Source: Naumovozyma dairenensis CBS 421
Taxonomy: Eukaryota > Ascomycota > Saccharomycetes > Saccharomycetales > Saccharomycetaceae
Reading direction: 5' to 3'
DNA: 64,000 nucleotides
NCBI RefSeq assembly: GCF_000227115.2
Contig: NC_016479.1
Location: 1,114,686 to 1,178,685, forward strand
Numbering within the stretch: position 1 is the stretch's first letter; each line of letters opens with the position of its first letter. The notes beneath the pieces were generated by a model that made no database searches, was not told the DNA's origin, and saw only the letters and a program-made list of their open reading frames with translations. Positions 29,764 through 39,844 of the stretch are shown here, piece after piece. The position numbers and the translations under genes were made by a program.

Positions 29764-31080
29764 TTTGTATGAATTCGATTAGTTTGTTATGGTTTTTTTA
29801 TATAGAAGATATATAAAATAAAAATTAGGAATACAAGAAGAGAAGATTGGATTGTACAGAAGTTGAAAAGAGCGATGAGCTTCATTTAAATATATAATGT
29901 CAGTGTAACTGCCGAATGTACAAATTTTTCATTCATTAACAGTGAAAAAAAAATTTTAAACCAAAAAAAAAAAAAAAAAATTACAAGGATTCAAATAAGA
30001 AAAAGAAAACGTGGAATGAAAATTTTAGTTTTTTTTTTTTTCCGTCCCTCATAATTTTTTGTGTGTTTGATGTTTTTTGCGGCAAATGTACTCAGTGCGT
30101 GGCATTATCTTAACACGAGATATTCTCCGACAAACAAGAGACGTAGTAGAAAAATAAGGGGTACTTTTTGGTCCTTATTTTGCAAGTGAAAATGCTGCAC
30201 GAATCATACAAAAGCAGAGGCTCATCGTGGGACGATTATCGTGGTATTTGGCCCAAGTATGTGAGGCTCGGGTTTTCCATTTTCATTTCAAATTATCGTA
30301 CGTGCCCATATACTCACTCTTATATTTTTTATTCTTTCGTTTTCTTCCAACATCTTCGAATTTCTTTAACCCGAGATGTACGGATGTTATTGAACTGATG
30401 AGGTACAGATGTTATCTTGTGAAAATTAGACTATTTACCAACGCCATCTAGAAGAACAACGTTAATTGATGAACAAGTTATATGTTAGCATTCTACGTAT
30501 TCCTTGGATGCGATATTACTTAATTACGATTTTTTTTTTTATTTAGAGTGGCTCGCATAATAGTCTGGTGTTCTTCTACATTTAACCATACCGGATACAA
30601 AAGACTTGATGTAGAATGAACATCTAAGTAACGTTCATCTCTCGATGTGTTTATTGTCCCCTTCAATGAAAGTACGAAGAAACAATGAGACTGAGTAGCC
30701 GGAGTTTTTTTTTAACAAGAGAAAGCCGATATTGAATATATTTCAATAGAAATATATTGACTTCTTTATTATGTAGATAGCTTTTATAACAACAATTTTG
30801 TATAGTATTATTTCGTCTTCCCTTTTTACTTATCTTTCTCACCAACTAAGGTTATGCCGCTCGGACTTTCACCCTTTCCTCTCCAGGAAAAAAACGTCAC
30901 AAAATATGATGTTTCCAAAACAAGATACAAAACCTTATAAAAGGAACAAAGCTTACTTTATTTAACTTTTTCCCAATATTACGATTCTTTGGAGAAAAGT
31001 TTGAAAAGATTAACTAGAGAGCAGGAAACACCATAATTGCTTTTATCTTTGAATTCAAATAACATAGATTATCTTTTACC
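29764..31080. promoter_or_regulatory. TEF promoter and upstream region of the 340-aa gene
   Basis: A 1.3-kb divergent spacer. Poly-A and poly-T runs (about 29960-29980 and 30030-30042) lie in the proximal TEF promoter, as is common in strongly expressed genes with nucleosome-free regions. A Rap1-type box is at 30375-30388. MRL1 (YPR079W) would be expected here from S. cerevisiae order, but no frame is seen. Confidence 0.55.
30375..30388 (-). promoter_or_regulatory. Rap1 (HOMOL1-type) site of the TEF promoter
   Basis: On the minus strand the sequence reads AACATCCGTACATC, a full match to the HOMOL1/RPG Rap1 consensus. It lies about 610 bp upstream of the TEF start and in the direction of the gene. 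A weaker copy (AACATCTGTACCTCA on the minus strand) lies about 13 bases further upstream. Rap1-driven activation of TEF genes is established in S. cerevisiae. Confidence 0.7.
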
Positions 31081-32103
31081 ATGGGATCTGACAACTCCAC
31101 AAGTCCAAAACGAGAAACTATACCTTATGAAAAGACAGGAGAGGTTGCATTAGTTACCGACAAAGAATTTTGCGATGCAACGGTGATGAAAATGAAGGGA
31201 CCTATCAAGAGCCTACCATTCGTCACTGTTTTATCTGGAGGGTGTGATCGTGAACTTGACAGTATTAATGATACAATGGAAAAATTAGAGCAAAAAGTCG
31301 AATCTATAAGTCAACAATCAAGTCAAGAACTTTCAAGACTAGAATCGACCCTTCGAGGTATGGAATCTGAAAAGAAGGGTAAAAAGCAATTTTATCAACT
31401 TGCTCGTGATAAGATGAAAAATAAAGGGACGAAAGAATCTACGTTTGTTCGGCTCCAGAAAAAACTAACGTGGTGGAATCGGAAAAAAGAAAGTAGTTCT
31501 ACAAGTGAAGACTTAAATTATTTTCCACTTGACCGGACAATGACTAGGGATTTGTTGATTAATCAAACTATCTACAGTTCAGAGGGTTCCAGTGCCGATG
31601 CCAAAATATTAGGCTGCAAACATACAGTCGATCCTGAAACTCTTGATGTTTTCTCTAGGACCATTACAGATCAAAATAACTTTCCAGAAAGTCCAACTTT
31701 AATTTCTAACTTTTTGTCGAAATCATGTCCAGATTTGCCCCTTGATCATGATACCTACCGCCGTTCTCAATTTTCAGGAGAAAGTATATTGAGTGATGAT
31801 GGCCTTCCATTTTTCCCAAGAGATCGTGACTTATGTGATGATCATAATATCAATTGTCAACTGCTATTGGAAGCTGATACAGAGAATAATTCCAAATTGT
31901 CTTGTGGAAATGAAAGAAATGAGTTTACAGAACTTAGATCTGGAAGTGATACGTTTGATGATACACCTCAATCTACATTTGACAAATGGAAACAAAAAAT
32001 TAAAAGGAACATCGACAAATTTAATGAAGCTTTAGAAACTTGGTACAATAGGAGAAATAATGATTCAACAACGATGACAACTATTAGGTCTATTAGTCCT
32101 TAG
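31081..32103 (+). CDS. unrecognised 340-residue protein (YPR078C position)
   Basis: I do not recognise the product from sequence. It begins MGSDNSTSPKRETIPYEK. A predicted coiled coil lies at about residues 58-105 (ELDSINDTMEKLEQKVESIS). A basic WWNRKK patch lies near 138. A long Ser/Asp-rich middle follows, and near the end a Trp/Lys helix (STFDKWKQKIKRNIDKFNEAL) precedes ETWYNRR. There is no membrane segment or enzyme motif. Between TEF1 and OPY2 on the plus strand, its place and direction match S. cerevisiae YPR078C (372 residues, unknown function). I infer orthology from position only. The ATG at 31081 follows a TATAAAAGG at about 30936-30944. Confidence 0.65.
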   Translation: MGSDNSTSPKRETIPYEKTGEVALVTDKEFCDATVMKMKGPIKSLPFVTVLSGGCDRELDSINDTMEKLEQKVESISQQSSQELSRLESTLRGMESEKKGKKQFYQLARDKMKNKGTKESTFVRLQKKLTWWNRKKESSSTSEDLNYFPLDRTMTRDLLINQTIYSSEGSSADAKILGCKHTVDPETLDVFSRTITDQNNFPESPTLISNFLSKSCPDLPLDHDTYRRSQFSGESILSDDGLPFFPRDRDLCDDHNINCQLLLEADTENNSKLSCGNERNEFTELRSGSDTFDDTPQSTFDKWKQKIKRNIDKFNEALETWYNRRNNDSTTMTTIRSISP

Positions 32104-32615
32104 AATGTTTTCCATTATTTTGTAGATCCTGATAAATAAAATAAATAAAATAAATATATATATATATAAATATATAGATAAATGAAGTAACGCTATAGTT
32201 GTAATTAATCCGTCAAAAAGTTTAAAGTGTCTGGTTTCATTGCTCAATAAAACAGCTTGCCTTGCATATCCATATTTAAACATCTTAATAACAACCGAAA
32301 AGAAAGAAAAGAAAGACAAAAAGTATTTATATTTATATTTCCAAAGACAAACTAAAAAGGCAATCTAGATCATAATTGTTTTTGAAATCTATACTATTAA
32401 GAACTTCTCTATAATGGTTTACCACTTTCAACCGACTCCTTTTTGCAACTGTTTGATAGACAAACTTTAACACTTTATGATCTGAAGCTCAGAAGTGATA
32501 TTTAAATCTTGTTCCAATTCCAAGTATGTAAGGCTTAGATTATAATTCTAGTAATTTTGTTGCGATTATACCAAACACATAAAGTCTACTTAAGAACATT
32601 TTTCTGTAATTATTA
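32104..32615. other. spacer between the 340-aa gene and tRNA-Glu
   Basis: About 510 AT-rich bases, including AAATA and TA repeats at 32134-32175 that may form the 3' end of the preceding gene. No other gene is seen. Confidence 0.45.
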
Positions 32616-32687
32616 TCCGATATAGTGTAACGGCTATCACATCACGCTTTCACCGTGGAGACCGGGGTTCGACTCCCCGTATCGGAG
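32616..32687 (+). tRNA. tRNA-Glu (UUC)
   Basis: A 72-nt gene with no intron, essentially identical to the common S. cerevisiae tRNA-Glu(UUC). The acceptor stem TCCGATA pairs with TATCGGA. The anticodon loop CTTTCAC carries TTC, and the B box GGTTCGACTCC is intact. A T run (32690-32697) follows as Pol III terminator. A solo LTR begins 20 bases after its 3' end. Confidence 0.98.
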
Positions 32688-32706
32688 TTATTTTTTTCCT
32701 ATTATT

Positions 32707-33092
32707 TGTAATATAATCGGATTTATATCGTGACACAAAATGTTCTAATTTAATAGTATTTTTATTACTTGATCTTTTGTTGTTATTTGAACATATTTAA
32801 AAGAAGACGAACTTTTAGGTATATCCTCTGAAAGTTCCTCTTGTTATATATCCATGAATTATTCATTTCCATTGCTCTCGACCGCCCCTTCCGTCACGTC
32901 CCCTACGTTAATACCTCGTTGGAAAACTTTTCATCTTTTTCTTCTAATGTTTCTCTATGCATAATATTTTAGTCTGTCTCTCTTGCTCTATCCATTTAAG
33001 TAATACAATGCCGCTGTCGTCCATTCATTCCAAAACCCAAGTATCCCCTCTCGTGTCTCGCTTCTTATTTTCGGTCATAAAAATATATTACA
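32707..33092 (-). mobile_element. solo LTR of a Ty-like retrotransposon (copy A)
   Basis: A 386-bp block nearly identical, in reverse orientation, to the block at 46487-46871. On the minus strand it starts TGTAATATA and ends TATATTACA, so it has TG...CA ends within 9-bp inverted repeats, as retroviral-type LTRs do. No gag or pol reading frame adjoins it. The flanks (TTATT left, AATCT right) do not form a target duplication. It lies 3' of tRNA-Glu, about 20 bases past the tRNA end and just beyond its T-run terminator. Confidence 0.85.
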
Positions 33093-34188
33093 AATCTATA
33101 ATTGAAACACTTTGAAGCTTATGCTTTAAAGTTATACCATCCAAGTGTTTTACCTAACAATTCAAGTTTAGTAGTTAGGAAAGAGATCCCCAATTTTATT
33201 TCACTTTGCCAGACATTTTTTCCCGTTAGACTTCAAGTAGCCCATTTTCTAATGTCAACTTTTTCATAGTTAAAAATTTCTCCGAAAAAGAGAATTAGTA
33301 GAAGTCGTCCTAATCATTGTTTATAAGGTTACAATAGTTTTTAAGGGTAGCTTCATCTCTTTCTAATTTTTAAGCCTTGTCTACACTTGTATCATGGTAA
33401 TCGTTTTAACCTGTAGGGTATATCTTTTAATATAACCAGATGTTGGCGGTACAATGAAAAAATACAAGCTCCTAAATGACCAAATTACGGCATTCCCGGT
33501 TTTTACCGCATTTACGATATAAATCTACCGTGAACCTGATCCCCAATCCCAGTTTCAACTTCTGACGCGGCTGGCACTATAAAAGGTGCACCCACCTCTC
33601 GTACTTCTTATTGAAGTTCGTAACATAGCTATACGTATGGACTTCATTGTTTTCAAAAATTAATCGAATCCTTCTTTAAAAACTTCTTGATACTGATAAA
33701 AGTAAGAATTTGAATTGGAGATGTTATTTGACTTGCGTTTCTAGTATATACGTAGGCAATTAGGAATATGGCAATCATCTTGATGATGCCATACTCTGAT
33801 AGAGTTTATGCTTGTAAAATGGTTATAAAATAAAATCTAGACTGTAACTTAGACCCAATGTATATTCTAATCTAGTCCATTCATAGTCTATTTTTATGTA
33901 AATTGTTGACACTGAAACAAACGCGAAATCTGCAAACGCGTTTTGCATGTTAAATATAGCGGTAAGTATTTAAAGTTTGATCTTTCTCGATGCTGTTCAA
34001 ATTAGACAAAAGAGCTTCCAAATAGCTGGAGATTAGAAAACTGTAATCTATAGCATATGCTAAAACAAGCAAGAGCTGTTACATTATTACTATCCTTTTT
34101 TATAAAACTGAGTAAGTGAGAGCTGTTGAACTCGTTTTCTCATACTTTTACGAGTACTTTATTCCTGAAAGATTTTTACATTCCAATT
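33093..34188. promoter_or_regulatory. OPY2 upstream region
   Basis: About 1.1 kb with no gene. It contains a TATAAAAGG at 33578-33586 that is followed only by a very short ATG frame, and the OPY2 promoter proper. I see no RNA gene or repeat. Confidence 0.45.
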
Positions 34189-35235
34189 ATGAGTAACACG
34201 ACTGATAGTATAACTCTACCAACAGATAGTTCAGGATGTGTTATCTGTACTGGAAATGTGAGCTGTCCGACATGTGCAGATGACGAATATTGTGTCATGA
34301 CGTTATTAACATGCACTGCATGTCCTACTACATATTGTACCAAGAAGGAATCTTCTATATCAGTGACGAATGGTACAACTAATTCCACCGTCTCTTCTGG
34401 CAACGATTCAGGTACGAATGGTAAAGTCGTTGGAGGTGTTGTTGGAGGTGTCATTGGTGGTGTTGCATTAATAGTTATATTGGTGCTATTATTCTTATAT
34501 AAGAGATATTGGGAGCCACGTTGGCGAGAAAATAAGAGAAAAACATTTGCGGGAGAAGAGGGTACAGAAACAAACTACGATCAATTTGATATTGATTATG
34601 CTGATGATGATGATGATGATGACGATGATGACGAAGATGATGCTGGAGATGAGGAAGTCAATAAAGAAGATGCTATGAAATCTAGTGTACATTCTAATAA
34701 TAATATGAATATATCGTCTCAAATGATCCCACCTACACTAAATATAAAAGGAAATAGAAGTAGTACATCGACGACTAACTCTAAAGCTTCCAATCTTTTA
34801 CCGATTGCTTATATACCGGGTGTCACTAGTGCTGGCATTACGAAACCACCTGCATTATTGAACAACAATTTGAATATTGTTGGGGATAAGAGATCACACA
34901 TTACTTTAGGATCATCCATTCTTGGAGAAGATGATGAAGAAGAGGGGATCGTTTATACAGAAGGTGATGAAATCAAAATGATACCCAAAGACAATAATAA
35001 TATTATGAAAAAAGATACTGTAGATAGGAAAACATCCAACAATAACCTAACGACTGCTATTAGAGCAAGACCTAAATTAGTACAAATAGTAGAAGAGAAC
35101 GAAGAAGAATTAGATTCAACTGATGCTACTGAAACTCCATTCAAGAAGGACATGCACGCAGTAAAAGATGTAAACATATTAAGTGATATAGAAAATAAGG
35201 AAAACGAAGAAGTCGAAAAAGGATTATCAAGATGA
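34189..35235 (+). CDS. OPY2: osmosensing/filamentation membrane anchor Opy2
   Basis: Single-pass plasma-membrane protein that recruits Ste50 and so couples Cdc42/Ste11 to the HOG and filamentous-growth pathways. The first ATG is at 34189. A short ectodomain carries eight cysteines (CVICTGNVSCPTC, CTACPTTYC), the Opy2 Cys-rich module. It is followed by Ser/Thr/Asn linkers, a Gly/Val/Ile membrane segment (about residues 85-110) and a cytosolic tail with an Asp run near 142-155. As given, the frame ends at 35235 after 348 residues. The next frame is open from the same place for about 50 more codons of coding character, so a one-base shift has probably cut off the real C-terminus. S. cerevisiae Opy2 (YPR075C) has 360 residues. 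Confidence 0.88.
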   Translation: MSNTTDSITLPTDSSGCVICTGNVSCPTCADDEYCVMTLLTCTACPTTYCTKKESSISVTNGTTNSTVSSGNDSGTNGKVVGGVVGGVIGGVALIVILVLLFLYKRYWEPRWRENKRKTFAGEEGTETNYDQFDIDYADDDDDDDDDDEDDAGDEEVNKEDAMKSSVHSNNNMNISSQMIPPTLNIKGNRSSTSTTNSKASNLLPIAYIPGVTSAGITKPPALLNNNLNIVGDKRSHITLGSSILGEDDEEEGIVYTEGDEIKMIPKDNNNIMKKDTVDRKTSNNNLTTAIRARPKLVQIVEENEEELDSTDATETPFKKDMHAVKDVNILSDIENKENEEVEKGLSR

Positions 35236-35377
35236 TGGCGATTTTATTTTGGATGTAGGAATTCCTCCATCTCCTCAAGTGCAATTACATGATCAAATCG
35301 AATTCATTATTGATGATAGTGATAGGAGAGGGACTGAAAGTCCTTTTGAGGATAAATTTCGAATCGAAGATTCGTGA
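35222..35377 (+). pseudogene. OPY2: frame-shifted C-terminal tail of OPY2
   Basis: One frame over from the OPY2 stop, an open stretch encodes an acidic tail with DYQDDGDFILDV, PPSPQVQLHDQ and EFIIDDSD, ending at TGA 35375-35377. It has no start of its own and fuses smoothly to OPY2 if one base is removed near 35216-35222, where an AAAAAGG homopolymer lies. It may be a true frameshift or an assembly error. Confidence 0.65.
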
Positions 35378-36576
35378 TGAAATCATGAAGTTAGAAATAA
35401 TCTTTAAGAATGATACCATAAACTTCTTTTTGTTTTCATTATTCGTTACTATTAAAGGACTCCTGGTTTGAAACGATGGTTGTGTTATATATAATACGGT
35501 TTATATTTTGTATAGTCTCTAACTAGACGGTAGATGTCATTGGCATTTTACAATGTACTTCTTAGCACTTACAGTATATTATCTTTTGTTTCTTCCAGTG
35601 TTGAAGACCCTTTTATTTTTACACGCGGGATAACACAAGCAGTATAGTAGCAGTTTGAAACATTGGTCCTTTTTCGCTATTAAAATTTGAATGGTCTGAA
35701 AACCTCCATTGGATAGAAAAATATTCCGGCGCAGCTAAATGAAGTTTGACTGTAAAAAGGGTAAATGAATATTTCAACAATATAAATTTGTGAGAAAAAA
35801 CCAACAACCCTATTCATAGTCGAATTTGTACGCACAGAATAATTTAGTAAATAAACGCAAATAGGGTCATGTTATAGGACCGTCGTCATGTACTGTTGAT
35901 AGCTCAAATGATGGATGTTTTTTAATTCCGACATACCTTGAGAAACAGAAACCCTGATTACTAATTTTCCACCCCGTCACTCTTGCTTCAACTGTTCGAT
36001 AACCTCAGAGATTCAACCGGTACGGACGACGACACAGAGTCTTATAAGGGGAAGATGTCAGAAATTAATAATTTCATTCTAGTTGAAAAATTCGGAAACG
36101 GACCAAACTCGAATTCTTTTTTACAATTTCCGTCCGGCATTTTATAACCCCGCTATCGGTTTATTGTAAGGGTAGTGGGACGGTACAGAAACATTACATA
36201 ACTTTCCTCGAAGCGCCTACCAGAAATATGCCGCAGGGAAACGGATCCGCCCTCAGCCATCTCGGTTTCTTTTTCCATCCGTCGTAGCGTCCTGCTGACG
36301 CTAGTTGTTACGTAATGAATTGGGTGGGAAATCGAGCGTGAAATTTGGTGTGGAAATTCGAACTAAAGAGGTGACTGATTGACTAACTGGAAAATTTTCG
36401 ACTCGAGGTTTCAGTTATTATATAAACATTTCACTGGTCATTTCTTAATTTCATGATCAGCGTTCCCTTATTAGCGAATCACTACAACAACTCGATAGAT
36501 CTTTTCCTTAAAAAGAGCACAAGTTTTATCACATAAAACTACTAAAAAACAACAAAACTACATATATATATATATA
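35378..36576. promoter_or_regulatory. TKL1 upstream region
   Basis: About 1.2 kb upstream of TKL1. It includes several GC-rich segments (36160-36310) and a TATAAACA at 36420-36427. The leader just before the ATG is a TA repeat. No other gene is visible. Confidence 0.5.
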
Positions 36577-38619
36577 ATGTCCCAATTCGGTGCTATCGAT
36601 AAATTGGCTGTCTCCACCATCAGATTATTAGCTGTCGATGAAGTCGCTAAGGCTAATTCTGGTCATCCAGGTGCCCCATTAGGTATGGCTCCAGCTGCAC
36701 ACGTCGTTTGGAGTCAAATGAACATGAACCCAAAGAACCCAGACTGGATCAACAGAGACAGATTCGTCTTATCTAACGGTCATGCTGTTGCCCTATTATA
36801 CGCTATGTTGCATTTAACCGGTTACGATTTCTCCATCGATGATCTAAAACAATTCAGACAATTGGGTTCCAAGACTCCAGGTCATCCAGAATTCGAACTA
36901 CCAGGTGTCGAAGTTACCACCGGTCCATTAGGTCAAGGTATCACTAACGCTGTCGGTATGGCCATTGCTCAAAGAAACTTGGCTGCCACTTACAATAAAC
37001 CAAATTTTACTTTATCTGATAACTTCACTTACGTCTTCTTAGGTGATGGTTGTTTACAAGAAGGTATCTCCTCCGAAGCTTCTTCTTTAGCTGGTCATTT
37101 GAAATTAGGGAACTTGATTTGTATTTACGATGATAACAACATTACCATTGACGGTAACACTGAAGTTTCCTTCGATGAAGATGTCGCCAAGAGATACGAA
37201 GCTTACGGATGGGAAGTTTTGTACGTTGAAAACGGTAACGAAGATTTAGAAGGTATTGCCAAGGCCGTTGCTCAAGCTAAGAAGTCCACTGATAAGCCAA
37301 CTTTGATTAAGATGACCACCATCATTGGTTACGGTTCCCAACAACAAGGTTCTCATGCCGTTCACGGTTCTCCATTGAAACCTGAAGATATCAAACAATT
37401 GAGAATCAAATTCGGATTCAACCCAGATAAATCCTTCGTTGTTCCACAAGAAGTTTACGATTTCTACCAAACTAAGATTTTGAACCCAGGTGTTGAAGCT
37501 AACAAAAAATGGAACTCTTTATTCGAACAATACCAACAAAAATACCCAGAATTAGGTGCTGAATTAGCTAGAAGATTAGCTGGTAAATTACCAGCTAACT
37601 GGGAAAAAGCCTTGCCAGTCTACACTCCAAAGGACTCTGCAGTTGCCACCAGAAAATTATCTGAAATTGTCTTACAAAGCATTCATGAAGAATTACCAGA
37701 ATTAATTGGTGGTTCTGCTGATTTAACTCCATCTAATTTGACTAGATGGTCTGGTGCTGTTGATTTCCAACCACCATCTTCCAAACTTGGTGATTACTCT
37801 GGTAGATACATTAGATATGGTATCAGAGAACACGCTATGGGTGCCATCATGAACGGTATTTCCGCATACGGTGCTCACTACTTACCATACGGTGGTACTT
37901 TCTTAAACTTCGTTTCATATGCTGCAGGTGCCGTTAGATTATCTGCCCTATCTGGTCATCCAATCATTTACGTTGCCACTCACGACTCCATTGGTGTCGG
38001 TGAAGATGGTCCAACTCATCAACCTATTGAAACTTTAGCTCATTTCAGAGCTTTGCCAAATACTCACGTTTGGAGACCAGCTGATGGTAACGAAACCTCT
38101 GCTGCTTACAAAGTTGCCATTGAATCTAAACATACTCCAAGTATTATTGCTTTGACAAGACAAAACTTACCACATTTAGAAGGTTCATCTATTGAAAAGG
38201 CCGCTAAGGGTGGTTACGTTCTACAAGATGTTGCTAATCCACACATTATCTTAGCTGCTACTGGTTCTGAAGTTTCCACTAGTGTTGAAGCTGCTAAGCT
38301 TTTAGCTTCTCAAGGTATCAACGCTCGTATTGTTTCTTTACCAGATTTCTTAGCTTTCGACAGACAAAGTGAAGAATATAGATTGAGTGTCTTACCAGAT
38401 GGTATCCCAGTCCTATCTGTTGAAGTTCTATCTACTTCTTGTTGGGGTAAATATGCTCATCAATCTTTCGGTCTTGATAGATTCGGTGCTTCCGGTAAGG
38501 CTCCTGAAGTTTTCAAATCATTTGGTTTCACTCCAGAAGGTGTTGCTGAAAGAGCCGCTAAGACTGTTGCTTTCTACAAGGGTCAAAAGGTTATTTCTCC
38601 ATTGAGAAAGGCTTTTTAA
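36577..38619 (+). CDS. TKL1: transketolase
   Basis: Thiamine-diphosphate enzyme of the non-oxidative pentose phosphate pathway, moving two-carbon units between ketoses and aldoses in the cytosol. At 680 residues it matches the S. cerevisiae enzyme in length. Typical blocks are present: SGHPGAPLGMAP near residue 29, DRFVLSNGHAVALLYAMLH, GPLGQGITNAVGMA, the ThDP/metal motif GDGCLQEGISSEASSLAGH (about 156-174), IYDDNNITIDG and the late GIREHAMGAIMNGI and GEDGPTHQPIETLAHFRA. Codon bias is strong. S. cerevisiae has TKL1 (YPR074C) and TKL2 (YBR117C); the neighbours favour TKL1. Confidence 0.97.
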   Translation: MSQFGAIDKLAVSTIRLLAVDEVAKANSGHPGAPLGMAPAAHVVWSQMNMNPKNPDWINRDRFVLSNGHAVALLYAMLHLTGYDFSIDDLKQFRQLGSKTPGHPEFELPGVEVTTGPLGQGITNAVGMAIAQRNLAATYNKPNFTLSDNFTYVFLGDGCLQEGISSEASSLAGHLKLGNLICIYDDNNITIDGNTEVSFDEDVAKRYEAYGWEVLYVENGNEDLEGIAKAVAQAKKSTDKPTLIKMTTIIGYGSQQQGSHAVHGSPLKPEDIKQLRIKFGFNPDKSFVVPQEVYDFYQTKILNPGVEANKKWNSLFEQYQQKYPELGAELARRLAGKLPANWEKALPVYTPKDSAVATRKLSEIVLQSIHEELPELIGGSADLTPSNLTRWSGAVDFQPPSSKLGDYSGRYIRYGIREHAMGAIMNGISAYGAHYLPYGGTFLNFVSYAAGAVRLSALSGHPIIYVATHDSIGVGEDGPTHQPIETLAHFRALPNTHVWRPADGNETSAAYKVAIESKHTPSIIALTRQNLPHLEGSSIEKAAKGGYVLQDVANPHIILAATGSEVSTSVEAAKLLASQGINARIVSLPDFLAFDRQSEEYRLSVLPDGIPVLSVEVLSTSCWGKYAHQSFGLDRFGASGKAPEVFKSFGFTPEGVAERAAKTVAFYKGQKVISPLRKAF

Positions 38620-39135
38620 ATTCAAGTTTTCTAATGGTTTTATGATATGATATAATTTTATATAGATGATTTCCTGTATTAATTTTTATAAGGTACTTTT
38701 TTAAAAGATAAAAAATACAATAAATAAAATGATAATTTTTAAGAAACAGGCAAATTTTTTCGTAGGTTTAATAATTTGTTCAAGGGTTCATCTTCGGACC
38801 CTATATTGCTGTTCCAAATTTAACGTTATTTAGCTCAAGCTTATTTGGGTTTTCTTGAGTTGATAAGATAGTTTGTTACTCAATTTTAGTAACATTAGTC
38901 TAAATAACTCAGGTTATTNNNNNNNNNNNNNNNNNNNNCCGTTCGTGGATATATAATGCCAGTACCTTGTTATTCTTTGATGTATTTGTTCTTAGGTAGA
39001 GCCATGAAAAGAAAAAGTGACACTAACACATATTTTTTTAAACTCTAAGGAAGGTTTTTCGAGTATATTGAAACTGAACGTCAAAAAATACAAGCACAAA
39101 AACAGTAGCATAACAGAATAGTATCCATAAAAAAA
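38620..39135. other. TKL1-LTP1 spacer with assembly gap
   Basis: About 500 bases holding the TKL1 3' end and LTP1 promoter, interrupted by Ns. Confidence 0.6.
38919..38938. other. assembly gap (20 N)
   Basis: Twenty unknown bases join two contigs in the TKL1-LTP1 spacer. The true gap size is unknown. Confidence 1.
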
Positions 39136-39624
39136 ATGACTATCGAAAAGAAAATATCAGTGGCATTCGTATGTCTGGGGAATATATGTCGTTCTCCCAT
39201 GGCAGAAGCTGTGTTTAGCCACATAGTGAAGCAAGCTCATCTAGAAGACAAATTCGAGAAAATTGAATCATTTGGTACCGCAAGGTATCACATTGGTGAA
39301 GAACCCGATTCAAGAAGTTCAGCAACATGTAGGAAACATGGAGTTCCTGTTAACCATAGGGCACAACAAATTAAGAGTGGGCATTTTAAGAAGTTTAATT
39401 ATATTATTTGTATGGATGAGTCAAATTTCCAAGATTTACAAAGAATCAAACCAAAGGATTCTCCTAAGGAATTTGGTAATATATATCTATTTGGTCATTG
39501 GAATACGAATGGGAAATTTAATAAAATTGTTGATGATCCATATTATGGAGGTGTTGATGGATTTGAATATAATTTTAAGCAAGTCAGTTATTTCAGTGAG
39601 GAATTCTTGAAACGAGAATTATGA
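39136..39624 (+). CDS. LTP1: low-molecular-weight protein tyrosine phosphatase
   Basis: Cytosolic acid phosphatase family member (S. cerevisiae YPR073C, 161 residues; 162 here). The catalytic P-loop CLGNICRS lies at residues 13-20 with the nucleophilic Cys and phosphate-binding Arg. The general-acid Asp sits in the DPYYGG loop near residue 135. The conserved IICMDESNFQDL segment is also present. All catalytic residues are intact. It converges with NOT5 220 bases away. Confidence 0.96.
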   Translation: MTIEKKISVAFVCLGNICRSPMAEAVFSHIVKQAHLEDKFEKIESFGTARYHIGEEPDSRSSATCRKHGVPVNHRAQQIKSGHFKKFNYIICMDESNFQDLQRIKPKDSPKEFGNIYLFGHWNTNGKFNKIVDDPYYGGVDGFEYNFKQVSYFSEEFLKREL

Positions 39625-39844
39625 ACATGAGAGCTTCTTAATTATGTTAGTGTACACATAGTTTATAGATCAAGGAAGATACAATGAATAATAAATATAA
39701 CTTTTGTTTTTCATTTATTTTTTTTTATTTTTGTTAGAACACAATGATATTGGATTTCATGACAATATATGTAATTATTTCTATATTAAATTATCTAGGC
39801 TAGAATGAGGTAATAGGTTGATGATGAGGAAAATGAGACCAAGC

